This document shows positions 49,620-57,008 of a stretch of 64,000 nucleotides of DNA, in pieces. Source of the DNA: Alphaproteobacteria bacterium (GTDB taxonomy: Bacteria; Pseudomonadota; Alphaproteobacteria; Sphingomonadales; Sphingomonadaceae); the NCBI GenBank assembly GCA_005883305.1, contig VBAC01000001.1, forward strand, positions 62,001 to 126,000. Direction: 5' to 3'. How positions within the stretch are numbered: position 1 is the stretch's first letter; every line of letters starts with the position of its first letter. The notes under the pieces are model-generated. The model saw only the letters and a program-made list of their open reading frames with translations, was not told the origin of the DNA and did not search any database. The position numbers were made by a program, and so were the translations under genes.

Positions 49620-50246
49620 ATGACCACCGCCCTGATCGTCACCAGCAGCGCCAACGGCGAAGCCTCGGTCTCCAGCCGCCTCGCCGCGACTCTCGCCGAG
49701 CGGCTTCGCGAAGCCGATCCGTCCGCGCACATCCTGCTGCGAGACGTCGGCTCCGATCCGCTGCCCCACCTGACCGCCGACACGGTCGCCGCGATCAAAA
49801 GCGAGCCGGCGACGGAGGCGGAGCTTGCCGCTCGGGCGCTTTCGGATTCGCTGGTCGAGGAGCTGGCGGCGGCCGACATCCTGGTCATCGCCTCGCCGAT
49901 GTACAATTTCGGCATGAGCTCGACGCTCAAAGCCTGGTTCGACCACGTCCTTCGCGCCGGAGTCACCTTTCGCTACACCGCCGAGGGCCCGGAAGGGCTG
50001 ATGACGGGCAAGAAGGCGGTGCTGATCGAGAGCCGCGCGGGCTTTTACAGCGAGGGACCCGGGGCGGCGATGGACGGCCAGGAGCCGCACATCCGCAACC
50101 TGCTCGGCTTCATCGGTATCGACGACGTGACCGTCATCCGCGCCGAGAAGCTCGCCTTTGGACCCGAAGCCGCCGAGGCGGCGATCGCGCAAGCGAGCGA
50201 AGCGCTCGGCCTCTTCGCCGGCGAGACTCTGAAGCTGGCGGCCTGA
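49620..50246 (+). CDS. azoR: FMN-dependent NADH-azoreductase
   Basis: The 208-residue flavodoxin-fold quinone/azo reductase shows IVTSSANGEASVSSRLAATL at the N-terminus, ILVIASPMYNFGMSSTLKAW (the FMN-binding MYNF motif) and ESRAGFYSEGPGAAMDGQEP. AzoR enzymes reduce quinones by two electrons and azo dyes. It is paired with a pirin gene and divergent from a LysR regulator, a common detoxification unit. Confidence 0.93.
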   Translation: MTTALIVTSSANGEASVSSRLAATLAERLREADPSAHILLRDVGSDPLPHLTADTVAAIKSEPATEAELAARALSDSLVEELAAADILVIASPMYNFGMSSTLKAWFDHVLRAGVTFRYTAEGPEGLMTGKKAVLIESRAGFYSEGPGAAMDGQEPHIRNLLGFIGIDDVTVIRAEKLAFGPEAAEAAIAQASEALGLFAGETLKLAA

Positions 50247-50250
50247 GATC

Positions 50251-50335
50251 GCGTCATTGCGAGGAGCGAAGCGACGAAGCAATCCAGCGGCGCTCGAGGC
50301 CGCACTGGATTGCTTCGCTACGCTCGCAATGACGC
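50251..50335. repeat. Intergenic palindromic repeat (GCGTCATTGCGAGGAGCGAA type)
   Basis: Arms GCGTCATTGCGAGGAGCGAA (and on) and TTGCTTCGCTACGCTCGCAA (and on) are inverted copies around a loop of about 20 bases. Near-identical to 43862-43945. It lies between azoR and the pirin gene, just before the pirin ribosome site. Confidence 0.88.
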
Positions 50336-50358
50336 TAAAGAACCATTGGAGACTTCTC

Positions 50359-51057
50359 ATGATCGACATCCGCAAATTCTCGACGATCGGCCACGCCGAT
50401 CACGGCTGGCTGAACGCCCGCCACCATTTCTCCTTCGCCGATTATCACGATCCGGCGCGCATGGGCTGGGGCGCGATCCGGGTGTGGAACGACGACGAGA
50501 TCGCCGCCAGGTCCGGCTTCCCGCCGCATCCGCATCGCGACATGGAGATCGTCACCTACGTCCGGCAGGGCGCGATCACCCACCAGGATTCGCTCGGCAA
50601 CAAAGGGCGCACCGCAGCGGGCGACGTCCAGGTGATGAGCGCCGGCACCGGCGTGAGGCACGCAGAGTATAATCTCGAGGACGAGCAGACGACGCTCTTC
50701 CAGATCTGGGTGCTGACCGACAAGCCGGGTGCCGAGCCCGCCTGGGGCGCGGCCAAATTCCCCAAGGCCGATCGTTCGGGCCGCTTCGTCACCCTGGCGA
50801 GCGGCTTCGACGGCGACGAGGGCGCGCTCCGGATCAACTCGGCCGCCCGGGTGATGGGCGCGACTCTGGCGGCGGGCGAGACGGCCGAGCTAACGCTCGA
50901 TCCGTCGCGCCACGCCTATCTCGTCGCCACCCAGGGCCCGGTGGACGTCAACGGCGTCCGCGCGGAGCCCCGGGACGGAGTCGCCATCACCGGCGAGGAG
51001 AAGCTGACGATCACCGCGCTCGAAGAGGCCGAGATCGTCCTCGTCGACGCGCGCTAA
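50359..51057 (+). CDS. Pirin family protein (YhhW-like)
   Basis: The 232-residue bicupin from the ATG at 50359, after GGAGACTTC, shows HHFSFADYHDPARMGWGAIRV, the metal-binding FPPHPHRDMEIVTYV, and VMSAGTGVRHAEYNLEDE. This is the pirin core with three His and one Glu as metal ligands. YhhW-type pirins have quercetinase activity in vitro. It follows azoR and presumably shares its regulation, though a repeat intervenes. Confidence 0.92.
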   Translation: MIDIRKFSTIGHADHGWLNARHHFSFADYHDPARMGWGAIRVWNDDEIAARSGFPPHPHRDMEIVTYVRQGAITHQDSLGNKGRTAAGDVQVMSAGTGVRHAEYNLEDEQTTLFQIWVLTDKPGAEPAWGAAKFPKADRSGRFVTLASGFDGDEGALRINSAARVMGATLAAGETAELTLDPSRHAYLVATQGPVDVNGVRAEPRDGVAITGEEKLTITALEEAEIVLVDAR

Positions 51058-51060
51058 AGG

Positions 51061-51181
51061 CTCCCCTCCCTGGAAGGGAGGGGCCGGGGGTGGGTAGCGC
51101 CGTCAGGCGCTCCGAACACCAAGGCCCGAGGGCGCGCTACGCGCGCACCCACCCCTAATCCCCTCCCTTGCAGGGAGGGGA
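51061..51181. repeat. Intergenic palindromic repeat (CTCCCCTCCCTGGAAGGGAG type)
   Basis: The arms CTCCCCTCCCTGGAAGGGAG and CCCCTCCCTTGCAGGGAGGG at the two ends, with inner GGGGGTGGGTAGCGCCGTCA and matching right segment. Same design as 23502 and 27095. It lies between the convergent pirin and WG-motif genes and may end transcription both ways. Confidence 0.8.
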
Positions 51182-51184
51182 CAA

Positions 51185-51667
51185 CTAAGTCTCCGTATCC
51201 TCGATCCGTTCGCGCCGCACCACGCGGCGCGGCGCCTCGTCGTCGCGCTCGACATAGACCGTGCGCCGCCGGCCGTCGCGGAAGAGCGGGACGAGGCCGA
51301 GCAGGCCAAGCAGCCCGAGCAGGCCCCAGGGGAAGCCCTCGCGCTGGCGGTAGCTCAGGGCGACGTCGTTGGCGAAGGGGTCGGCCGGGTCGGCGAAGCC
51401 GTTGGGATAAGCGACGTCGGGCTGGATCGTCGTCACCGGCGGCGGAGGCGGGGCCGTCTGCACCTGCGGCGTGACGACCACCGGCTGGGCCGGCTCGACC
51501 GTCACCGTGCTCGACGAGGAGGGCGGCGAAGCGGGCTCGATCGGCGGCGCAGGCTCGACCTTCGTGGTGGAGGATGGGGCGGGGGCCGGCTCGGTGCTGT
51601 TCTGCGCCGCGGCGGGCCCGGCCAGCGCGAGGGCGAGGGCCGCTGCGGCGGCGAGGCTGGGCTTCAT
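51185..51667 (-). CDS. Secreted Pro-rich protein with WG-LLGLLGL segment
   Basis: The 160-residue product from the ATG at 51667 (after GGAGAGACAC) has a signal peptide (MKPSLAAAAALALALAGPAAAQ), a Pro/Ser/Thr/Val-rich linker (about 24-80) and near the C-terminus FPWGLLGLLGLLGLVPLFR, the WGxxGLLGLLGLxGL pattern of small sphingomonad envelope proteins, followed by an Arg/Glu-rich tail. Probably a membrane-associated periplasmic protein; function unknown. Confidence 0.75.
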   Translation of the reverse strand: MKPSLAAAAALALALAGPAAAQNSTEPAPAPSSTTKVEPAPPIEPASPPSSSSTVTVEPAQPVVVTPQVQTAPPPPPVTTIQPDVAYPNGFADPADPFANDVALSYRQREGFPWGLLGLLGLLGLVPLFRDGRRRTVYVERDDEAPRRVVRRERIEDTET

Positions 51668-51877
51668 GGCGTGTCTCTCCATTTTGTGACGCTCCTGCAA
51701 CAAGTTCGGCGGCCGGCGCCGGTGCTTCAAGCACCATATTCCGCCTGCCGTCCCGGGAAAACAAGTCGTCGCACGTCGCTCGGTCGGCGCTTCCCACGTC
51801 CCGGCCTTTGCGACACTATACCGCCAGCGGGTGGGGTTGTTCCCGCTGGGCGTATCGTGGGGACTGTTTCAGTGGCG

Positions 51878-52198
51878 ATGTATGTGTACTCGACCGACGG
51901 CGAGCCCGTCGGCTTTGTCTTCGAAACCACCATCTACGATCTGGAAGGCTCGCCGCTCGGGCGGATCGTCGGCTGCCGCGTGCACCGGTTCGACGGCACC
52001 TATGTCGGCGAATGGTTCCGCGACATGGTCGTTCGCCGTCCGCAGGGCCGGCCGCGGATCATCCCGCCGGCGCCGACGCCCTCGCGCCGTCCACCGATCG
52101 CCGCCTCTTACCGGCTGAGGGCGGTCGTCGATTACGGCTATCAGGACGCCTTTCCCTCTTTGCGCGAAACCGGCTATCTGCGCGAAGCGGCCGAATAG
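51878..52198 (+). CDS. Conserved hypothetical protein
   Basis: The ATG at 51878 gives 106 residues: MYVYSTDGEPVGFVFETTIY, then DLEGSPLGRIVGCRVHRFDG and TYVGEWFRDMVVRR, followed by a Pro/Arg-rich linker and DYGYQDAFPSLRE. Two repeated D-x-x-G-x-x-x-G-x-I/V strands suggest a small beta-sheet domain. No signal peptide or membrane helix. A GTG two codons upstream is an alternative. Family not recognised. Confidence 0.65.
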   Translation: MYVYSTDGEPVGFVFETTIYDLEGSPLGRIVGCRVHRFDGTYVGEWFRDMVVRRPQGRPRIIPPAPTPSRRPPIAASYRLRAVVDYGYQDAFPSLRETGYLREAAE

Positions 52199-52233
52199 GG
52201 AACCGCGGCGCGAAAGCGCGAGTTAAAAGGCCA

Positions 52234-52424
52234 AGGGTCTGGACCCATAACCGGAGACAGCCGTGACGGGCTGGCATTTGTTGTCTGGCAAGGAGGAAGA
52301 AGGGAGCGATGCTTGATGCATCGTGACCGCCGCGCCGACGCCGCCAGGCGGCAAAGGACAGCCCGCCGCTTCGCGGTCGGCCGGAGGCCGATCCCGGCCG
52401 CCTCCGGTTATGGGTCCAGACCCT
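52234..52424. repeat. 191-bp element with perfect 22-bp terminal inverted repeats
   Basis: Bases 52234-52255 and 52403-52424 are perfect inverted copies containing AGGGTCTGGACCCATAACCG. The interior (147 bases) has no gene. The layout is that of a miniature inverted-repeat element. It ends 18 bases before the receiver-domain gene and may carry part of its promoter. Confidence 0.75.
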
Positions 52425-52442
52425 AAGGTGGCGAGCGTGAAT

Positions 52443-52817
52443 ATGATCCTGGTCGTCGACGACGACCCCCTGGTCCGCGCGACGATTGTCGGCGCGCTGC
52501 ACGAGCTCGGCTATCAAACCGGCGAGGCCGCGGACGGCGAGGCCGCGCTGGCCGCGCTTCGCGCCGCCGAGCCGCCGAGCCTGGTCATCCTCGATTATGT
52601 CATGCCCGGCATGGACGGCGCCGAGGTCGCGCGCCAGATCGCCGCGATCGATCCCGATCTTCCGATCGTCTTCTCGACCGGCCATGCCGCGCTCCGCGCG
52701 CTTCGCTCGGCGGCCGGCGAGGAGGCCGCGGTGCTGGAAAAGCCCTTCACCCTCGACGAGCTCGACGATCTGCTGCGCGAACGCCTCGTCGAACGGCGCC
52801 GCGGGCGGGCCGCCTGA
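52443..52817 (+). CDS. Single-domain response regulator (receiver protein)
   Basis: The 124-residue CheY-like protein from the ATG at 52443 has the acidic pocket VVDDDPLV, the phospho-acceptor Asp in SLVILDYVMPGMDG, Ser/Thr in VFSTGHA and the Lys of EKPFTLDEL. No output domain is attached, so it must work through a partner. A GTG two codons upstream is also possible. It may be stimulated by an unlinked histidine kinase; no kinase is in the window. Confidence 0.92.
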   Translation: MILVVDDDPLVRATIVGALHELGYQTGEAADGEAALAALRAAEPPSLVILDYVMPGMDGAEVARQIAAIDPDLPIVFSTGHAALRALRSAAGEEAAVLEKPFTLDELDDLLRERLVERRRGRAA

Positions 52818-52890
52818 GGTCATAGGGAGCGTTGCCAGCGCGCGGCGCGCTTGGCAGAGGAAGGGCGCCTTCCTTTGGAGTGTTGATTCG

Positions 52891-54528
52891 ATGCGCCTCG
52901 TTCTCGCCGCCGCTCTGCTCCTTGCCTCCGCCGCCGCCGCCGCCGCCCAGGAAACGCCGCGCGGCCGCGACGCTCCAGGCTCCGCGCGGCCGCCTTCCGC
53001 CACCGCCCACCGCGACGCGCTCATCGCCGATGTCGAGGATGCCTGGGTGCGCCCGCCGGTCGATGAGCATACTTCGGTCAGCCACGGCGCGGTGACTCTC
53101 CGGGGCGGCGCGCGCATCGCCTACACCGCGACGGCCGGAACGCTCACCCTTCGCGACGACGAAGGCAAGCCGACCGCCTCGGTCTTCTACACGGCCTATA
53201 CGCGCGACGGATCGGCGCCGGGCAGCCGGCCGGTCACCTTCTTCTACAATGGCGGGCCCGGCTCCGCGACGGTGTGGCTGCACATGGGCAGCTTCGCGCC
53301 GGTGCGGGTCTCCACCGCCAATCCCGAATATATCCGGCCGGCCCCCTACGGCTTCGGCGCCAACCCGGATTCGCTGATCGACGCCAGCGATCTCGTCTTC
53401 GTCGACGCGATCGGCGCCGGCTGGTCGCGGCCCTTGGGCGAGAAGACCGGCCGCGACTTCTGGGGCGTCGACCAGGATGCCGACGCCTTCGCCCGCGCCG
53501 TCCAGCGCTACGTCACCCTCAACAACCGCTGGACCTCGCCCAAATTCCTGTTCGGCGAAAGCTACGGCACTCTGCGCAACGGCGCAGTCGCCGCCTTGCT
53601 CGAGCAGCGCGGCCTCAGCCTCAACGGCATCGTCTACCTCTCCACCATTATGAATTACGGCGTTCGCCAGCCCGGCTACGACCAGAATTACCTGACCCTG
53701 CTGCCGAGCTACGCGGCGACCGCCTGGTATCATAATCGGCTGCAGAACCGGCCGGCCGATCTGGAGGTGTTCCTGACCGAGGTCCGCGCCTTCACCAGCG
53801 GGCCCTATGCGGCTGCGCTGGCGCGTGGCTCGACGCTGCCGGCGGACGAGGCGCAGGCGATCGCGCGCCAGATGTCGGCCTATATCGGCATCAGCGCCGA
53901 TTATATCCTCCGCTCGGACTTGAGGATCAGCCTGTCGCACTTCGAAACCGAGTTGCTGCGCGACCGGCGCCTCGTCGTCGGCCGCCTCGATTCGCGCTAT
54001 TTGCTGACGCCGGACGACGCCAATGCCGACAGTCCGCCCGACGATCCCGCCTCGACGGCGATCTCCGGCGCCTTCATCTCCAGCTTCATGGATTATTCGG
54101 GCCGGACGCTCGGCTATCACAGCGAGATGCCCTACCGGATCTCGGCCCGCGGCGACGACTGGCGCTGGGACTGGCAGCATCGGGCGCCGGGGGACCGCCA
54201 GCCCCAAATCTCGCCCAATACCGCCGTCGATCTCGCCTACACGATGCGCACCAACCCCTATCTCAAGGTGCTCTTCCTCAACGGCTATTACGACATGGCG
54301 ACGCCATTCTACGGCACCGAGTTCGACGTCTCGCACATGCTCCTGAACGAGCAGCTCGCCCGCAACGTCAGCTTCCGCTACTACCAGTCGGGCCACATGA
54401 TCTATCTGCACCCGGAGGCGCTCGCCCGGATGCACGACGATCTCGCCGCCTGGTATCGCGAGACGGTGGGCACGGCGGCTTCCGGGCGTCCCCCAATCCG
54501 CCCCGGAGCGCAGGGGGCAAGGCCGTAG
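52891..54528 (+). CDS. Secreted S10 family serine carboxypeptidase
   Basis: The 545-residue protein has a signal peptide (MRLVLAAALLLASAAAAAAQ). Peptidase S10 motifs are VTFFYNGGPGSATVWLHMGS (oxyanion hole), FLFGESYGTLR with the nucleophile Ser near 225, the Asp region LFLNGYYDMATPF and the catalytic His in YQSGHMIYLH (about 500). Such enzymes release C-terminal residues from peptides in the periplasm or outside. Start ATG after TTGGAGTG. Confidence 0.93.
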   Translation: MRLVLAAALLLASAAAAAAQETPRGRDAPGSARPPSATAHRDALIADVEDAWVRPPVDEHTSVSHGAVTLRGGARIAYTATAGTLTLRDDEGKPTASVFYTAYTRDGSAPGSRPVTFFYNGGPGSATVWLHMGSFAPVRVSTANPEYIRPAPYGFGANPDSLIDASDLVFVDAIGAGWSRPLGEKTGRDFWGVDQDADAFARAVQRYVTLNNRWTSPKFLFGESYGTLRNGAVAALLEQRGLSLNGIVYLSTIMNYGVRQPGYDQNYLTLLPSYAATAWYHNRLQNRPADLEVFLTEVRAFTSGPYAAALARGSTLPADEAQAIARQMSAYIGISADYILRSDLRISLSHFETELLRDRRLVVGRLDSRYLLTPDDANADSPPDDPASTAISGAFISSFMDYSGRTLGYHSEMPYRISARGDDWRWDWQHRAPGDRQPQISPNTAVDLAYTMRTNPYLKVLFLNGYYDMATPFYGTEFDVSHMLLNEQLARNVSFRYYQSGHMIYLHPEALARMHDDLAAWYRETVGTAASGRPPIRPGAQGARP

Positions 54529-54537
54529 CCGCCCCGC

Positions 54538-54559
54538 GCGCAAGCCCGCAGGCTTGCGC
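54538..54559 (+). terminator. Hairpin after the S10 peptidase gene
   Basis: CGCAAGCC-cgca-GGCTTGCG extended by one pair, nine to ten bases after the stop codon. Compact GC-rich stem without a T-tract. Confidence 0.45.
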
Positions 54560-54610
54560 CGCGGAGCAGGCAGGCCGGCCGACAGGTCGGCATCGCCGAA
54601 CCTGATCGAC

Positions 54611-54634
54611 GTCACGGCACGATGGTGCCGTGAC
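54611..54634 (-). terminator. Perfect hairpin downstream of the glycosylase gene
   Basis: GTCACGGCAC-gatg-GTGCCGTGAC is a perfect 10-bp stem with a 4-base loop, 12 bases beyond the glycosylase stop and shared with the convergent S10 gene. No T-run on either side. Confidence 0.5.
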
Positions 54635-54645
54635 GGACCGGCACA

Positions 54646-55275
54646 TCAGCCCTTCGCCAATATATCGCTCTGGTGCCGGTGGTGCCAGGCGAACACCGCG
54701 GCGGCGCCGCGGTGCGGGCTCCACGCCTCGGCAAGGGCGCGCACGGCTTTCTCCGTGGGCTTGGCGTCGAGGCCCATGATGTTGCCGATCTCGATCTGGA
54801 CGGCGAGGTCGCCTGCCGGGAAGACGTCGGGCCGCGCTTCGGCGAACAGCAGGTAGATTTCGGCGGTCCAGCGGCCGATGCCCTTGACCGCGGTGAGATG
54901 GGCGATCGCTTCCTCGTCGTCGGCGGGGAGCTTGTCGAAATCGAGCCGGCCGGAAAGCACTTCTTCGGCGAGGCTCTTGGCGTAGGCGATCTTCTGGCGC
55001 GAGAGGCCGGCGGCGCGCAAATCCTCTTCGCTGGTCCGCGCCATGTTGGCGGGGTCGCCCGCGCCGCCGGTCGTCGCCTCGACCCTGGTCCAGATCGCGG
55101 CGGCCGCCTTGATCGACACCTGCTGGCCGACGATCGCGCGAAGCAGGGTCACATAGCCGCGCTCGCCGATCCGCGGGGCCGGCAGGCCGACCCGCTCGAG
55201 CGCCGCGGCGAAGGCCGGCTCGATCGCTCCGAGCGCCTTCAGCGACCGTTCCAGTTCCTCCGCCGTGATTCCCAT
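54646..55275 (-). CDS. DNA-3-methyladenine glycosylase (AlkA family)
   Basis: The 209-residue base-excision glycosylase has LLRAIVGQQVSIKAAAAIW and the HhH-GPD region with LTAVKGIGRWTAEIYLLF and the catalytic Asp in VFPAGDLAVQIEIG. It lacks the N-terminal domain of E. coli AlkA, like the compact bacterial and archaeal type. It removes alkylated purines. No LexA or Ada-type site is obvious upstream. Confidence 0.92.
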   Translation of the reverse strand: MGITAEELERSLKALGAIEPAFAAALERVGLPAPRIGERGYVTLLRAIVGQQVSIKAAAAIWTRVEATTGGAGDPANMARTSEEDLRAAGLSRQKIAYAKSLAEEVLSGRLDFDKLPADDEEAIAHLTAVKGIGRWTAEIYLLFAEARPDVFPAGDLAVQIEIGNIMGLDAKPTEKAVRALAEAWSPHRGAAAVFAWHHRHQSDILAKG

Positions 55276-55352
55276 ACCTTGCGCTCCTTTCGGCGGCCTA
55301 ACTGAATCGACGTTCAGCGTAATTCACTTATTTCGCTCGGATATCCCTTGCC

Positions 55353-55435
55353 CGTCACCCCCGCGAAAGCGGGGGTCCAGCTTCATTCTTGTAGGCGATT
55401 GAAGAAGCTGGATTCCCGCTTTCGCGGGAATGACG
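55353..55435. repeat. Intergenic palindromic repeat (CGTCACCCCCGCGAAAGCGG type)
   Basis: Inverted arms of about 32 bases around a loop of about 20. Same family as 28238 and 32595. It lies between the divergent glycosylase and ferredoxin genes, so both promoters must flank or include it. Confidence 0.85.
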
Positions 55436-55510
55436 ATGAAAATTGAATGTCGAACCGACCTAGCATAGGGCGCGCGACAAGCCTCTCATTTCTTGCGTCC
55501 AGGAAGCCTT

Positions 55511-55828
55511 ATGCCCAGCCTCGTCATCGTCACCCGCGACGGCACCGAACGCGTCGTCGAGGCGCGCCCCGGCTGGAGCGTGATGGAGAATATCCGCGAC
55601 AACGGCTTCGACGAGCTGCTCGCTCTGTGCGGCGGCTGCTGCTCCTGCGCGACCTGCCATGTCCACGTCGATGCCGAATGGTTCGAAAAGACCGGCCCGC
55701 GTAAGATGGACGAGGACGATCTGCTCGATACGTCGGATCACAAGACCGAGCTGAGCCGCCTGTCCTGCCAGATCGAATTCCGCCCGGAGCTGGACGGCCT
55801 CAGGGTGACGATCGCCCCGGAGGATTAG
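55511..55828 (+). CDS. 2Fe-2S ferredoxin (adrenodoxin type)
   Basis: The 105-residue ferredoxin from the ATG at 55511 (after AGGAAG) has the C-x5-C-x2-C cluster motif in CGGCCSCATCHVHV and the fourth ligand in RLSCQIEF. It carries electrons from a ferredoxin reductase to cytochromes P450 or Fe-S biogenesis. Partner genes are not nearby. Two additional Cys within the cluster loop are unusual. Confidence 0.94.
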   Translation: MPSLVIVTRDGTERVVEARPGWSVMENIRDNGFDELLALCGGCCSCATCHVHVDAEWFEKTGPRKMDEDDLLDTSDHKTELSRLSCQIEFRPELDGLRVTIAPED

Positions 55829-55855
55829 GGCCGACTGAATTAGAAGTTCACCCTT

Positions 55856-55899
55856 GGACTGCGAATTTCAAAGGAGTGGACTGCGAATTTCAAAGGAGT
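55856..55899. repeat. 22-bp tandem duplication
   Basis: Two perfect head-to-tail copies of a 22-bp unit that contains GACTGCGAATTTCAAAGGAG (55856-55877 and 55878-55899). It directly abuts the left arm of the next palindromic repeat. Confidence 0.9.
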
Positions 55900-56049
55900 C
55901 ATCCCGGCGAAGGCCGGGACCCATGAACACTTTGGATGCAGGAGAAGCGCAGGCTTACGCCTTTTCCACCGAACGCCAAGTTCATGGGTCCCGGCCTTCG
56001 GGGGCCCCGCAAAGTAGTACTTTGCGGGGTGCCCCTTCGCCGGGATGAC
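55898..56049. repeat. Palindromic repeat interrupted by a smaller palindrome
   Basis: The left arm GTCATCCCGGCGAAGGCCGG (and on to GTTCATG-type sequence) matches the right end in inverse, except that the right arm is split by about 35 bases (56001-56035) containing CCCCGCAAAGTA-G-TACTTTGCGGGG, a perfect 12-bp-arm palindrome. TTCG flanks it on both sides. It fills most of the gap between the ferredoxin and the RlmB-like gene. Confidence 0.85.
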
Positions 56050-56092
56050 TCGGTAATTGTCGCCAATCCAGGCAAGCCAATTGAATACGGAC

Positions 56093-56869
56093 CTAGGCGA
56101 CGTTGGCCGCGTAGAGGGCGATTGCGGCGGCGTTGGAGACGTTGAGGCTTTCGATTCCGCCGATCGGCAGGCGCGCCAGAGCGTCGCAATGCGCCTCGGT
56201 ATTGTGGCGCATGCCTTCGCCCTCGGCGCCGAGCACAAGCGCCACGCGCGCCGGGCCGAGCGCGTCGGCCAGGTTCATCTCCGCCGCTCCGGTCAGCCCG
56301 ATCCGCCAGAAGCCGGCTTCGGCCATCTCCTCGAGCGCGCGCGCCAGGTTGACGACCCGAACCCACGGCATCGTCTCGAGCGCCCCGCTCGCGGCCTTTG
56401 CCAGCGCCCCGGATTCGGGCGGCGCGTGGCGGTCCTGGGTCACCACGCCGAGCGCGTTGAACGCCGCGGCCGAGCGCAGGATGGCGCCGACATTGTGCGG
56501 ATCCGTGACCTGATCGAGCACGACGAGCGGCCTTCGGTCTTCCGCCTGGTCGAGCAGGTCCGCGAGGAGCAGGTCGTCGAGCCGCTCGACCTCGGCGACG
56601 ACGCCCTGGTGAGGCGCGTCGCGCGGGACCATCCGGCCGAGATCGGCGACATCGGAAAAGACGACCGGGATCGATCCGAAATCGAGCGCCGCCGCGGCCT
56701 CGCGGGTCGCCCAGATGCGGTGGATTTCGCGGTCCGGATTGGCGAGCGCGGCGGCGACCGCGTGGCGGCCCCAGAAGCGGGGCCGGTTCTCGGCCTTGGT
56801 CGCCTGGCGGGCCTTGCGTCGCATGCCGCCGCAATGGCGTTCGCCGGCCTTCGTGGCAAGCGTTGACAC
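56093..56869 (-). CDS. rlmB: TrmH/RlmB family 23S rRNA 2'-O-methyltransferase
   Basis: The 258-residue SPOUT enzyme has an N-terminal substrate-binding domain (FWGRHAVAAALANPDREIH) and the three TrmH motifs LDQVTDPHNVGAILRSAAAF, ALVLGAEGEGMR and IESLNVSNAAAIALY. It fits RlmB, which methylates G2251, though other TrmH members cannot be excluded. The frame starts with GTG at 56869; an ATG at codon 16 (56824) is a plausible alternative. Confidence 0.9.
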   Translation of the reverse strand: MSTLATKAGERHCGGMRRKARQATKAENRPRFWGRHAVAAALANPDREIHRIWATREAAAALDFGSIPVVFSDVADLGRMVPRDAPHQGVVAEVERLDDLLLADLLDQAEDRRPLVVLDQVTDPHNVGAILRSAAAFNALGVVTQDRHAPPESGALAKAASGALETMPWVRVVNLARALEEMAEAGFWRIGLTGAAEMNLADALGPARVALVLGAEGEGMRHNTEAHCDALARLPIGGIESLNVSNAAAIALYAANVA

Positions 56870-56917
56870 CGCTCCGCCCTTTCGCCAATGGAGCCGCCTT
56901 CCTATGTCGACCCCTCT

Positions 56918-57004
56918 GGACAGGTGGCCGAGTGGTTAAAGGCAGCAGACTGTAAATCTGCCCGGGTTTCCCGTACGCTGGTTCGAATCCAGCCCTGTCC
57001 ACCA
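56918..57004 (+). tRNA. tRNA-Tyr (anticodon GTA)
   Basis: An 87-nt class II tRNA: acceptor GGACAGG/CCTGTCC, anticodon stem GCAGA/TCTGC around CTGTAAA (anticodon GTA), variable arm CCGGGTTTCCCGTACG, T-arm GGTTCGAATCC and encoded CCA. It ends five bases before the convergent outer membrane channel gene. Confidence 0.96.
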
Positions 57005-57008
57005 CCTT

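Noticed and set aside
52199-52222. GGAAC with AGTT 17 bases later upstream of the receiver gene
   Set aside because: The -10 element has only three of four matches and the distance to the gene is over 200 bases.
21197-56049. Possible CRISPR-like array from the many repeats
   Set aside because: The repeats are long single palindromes at scattered sites, without regular spacers or cas genes.
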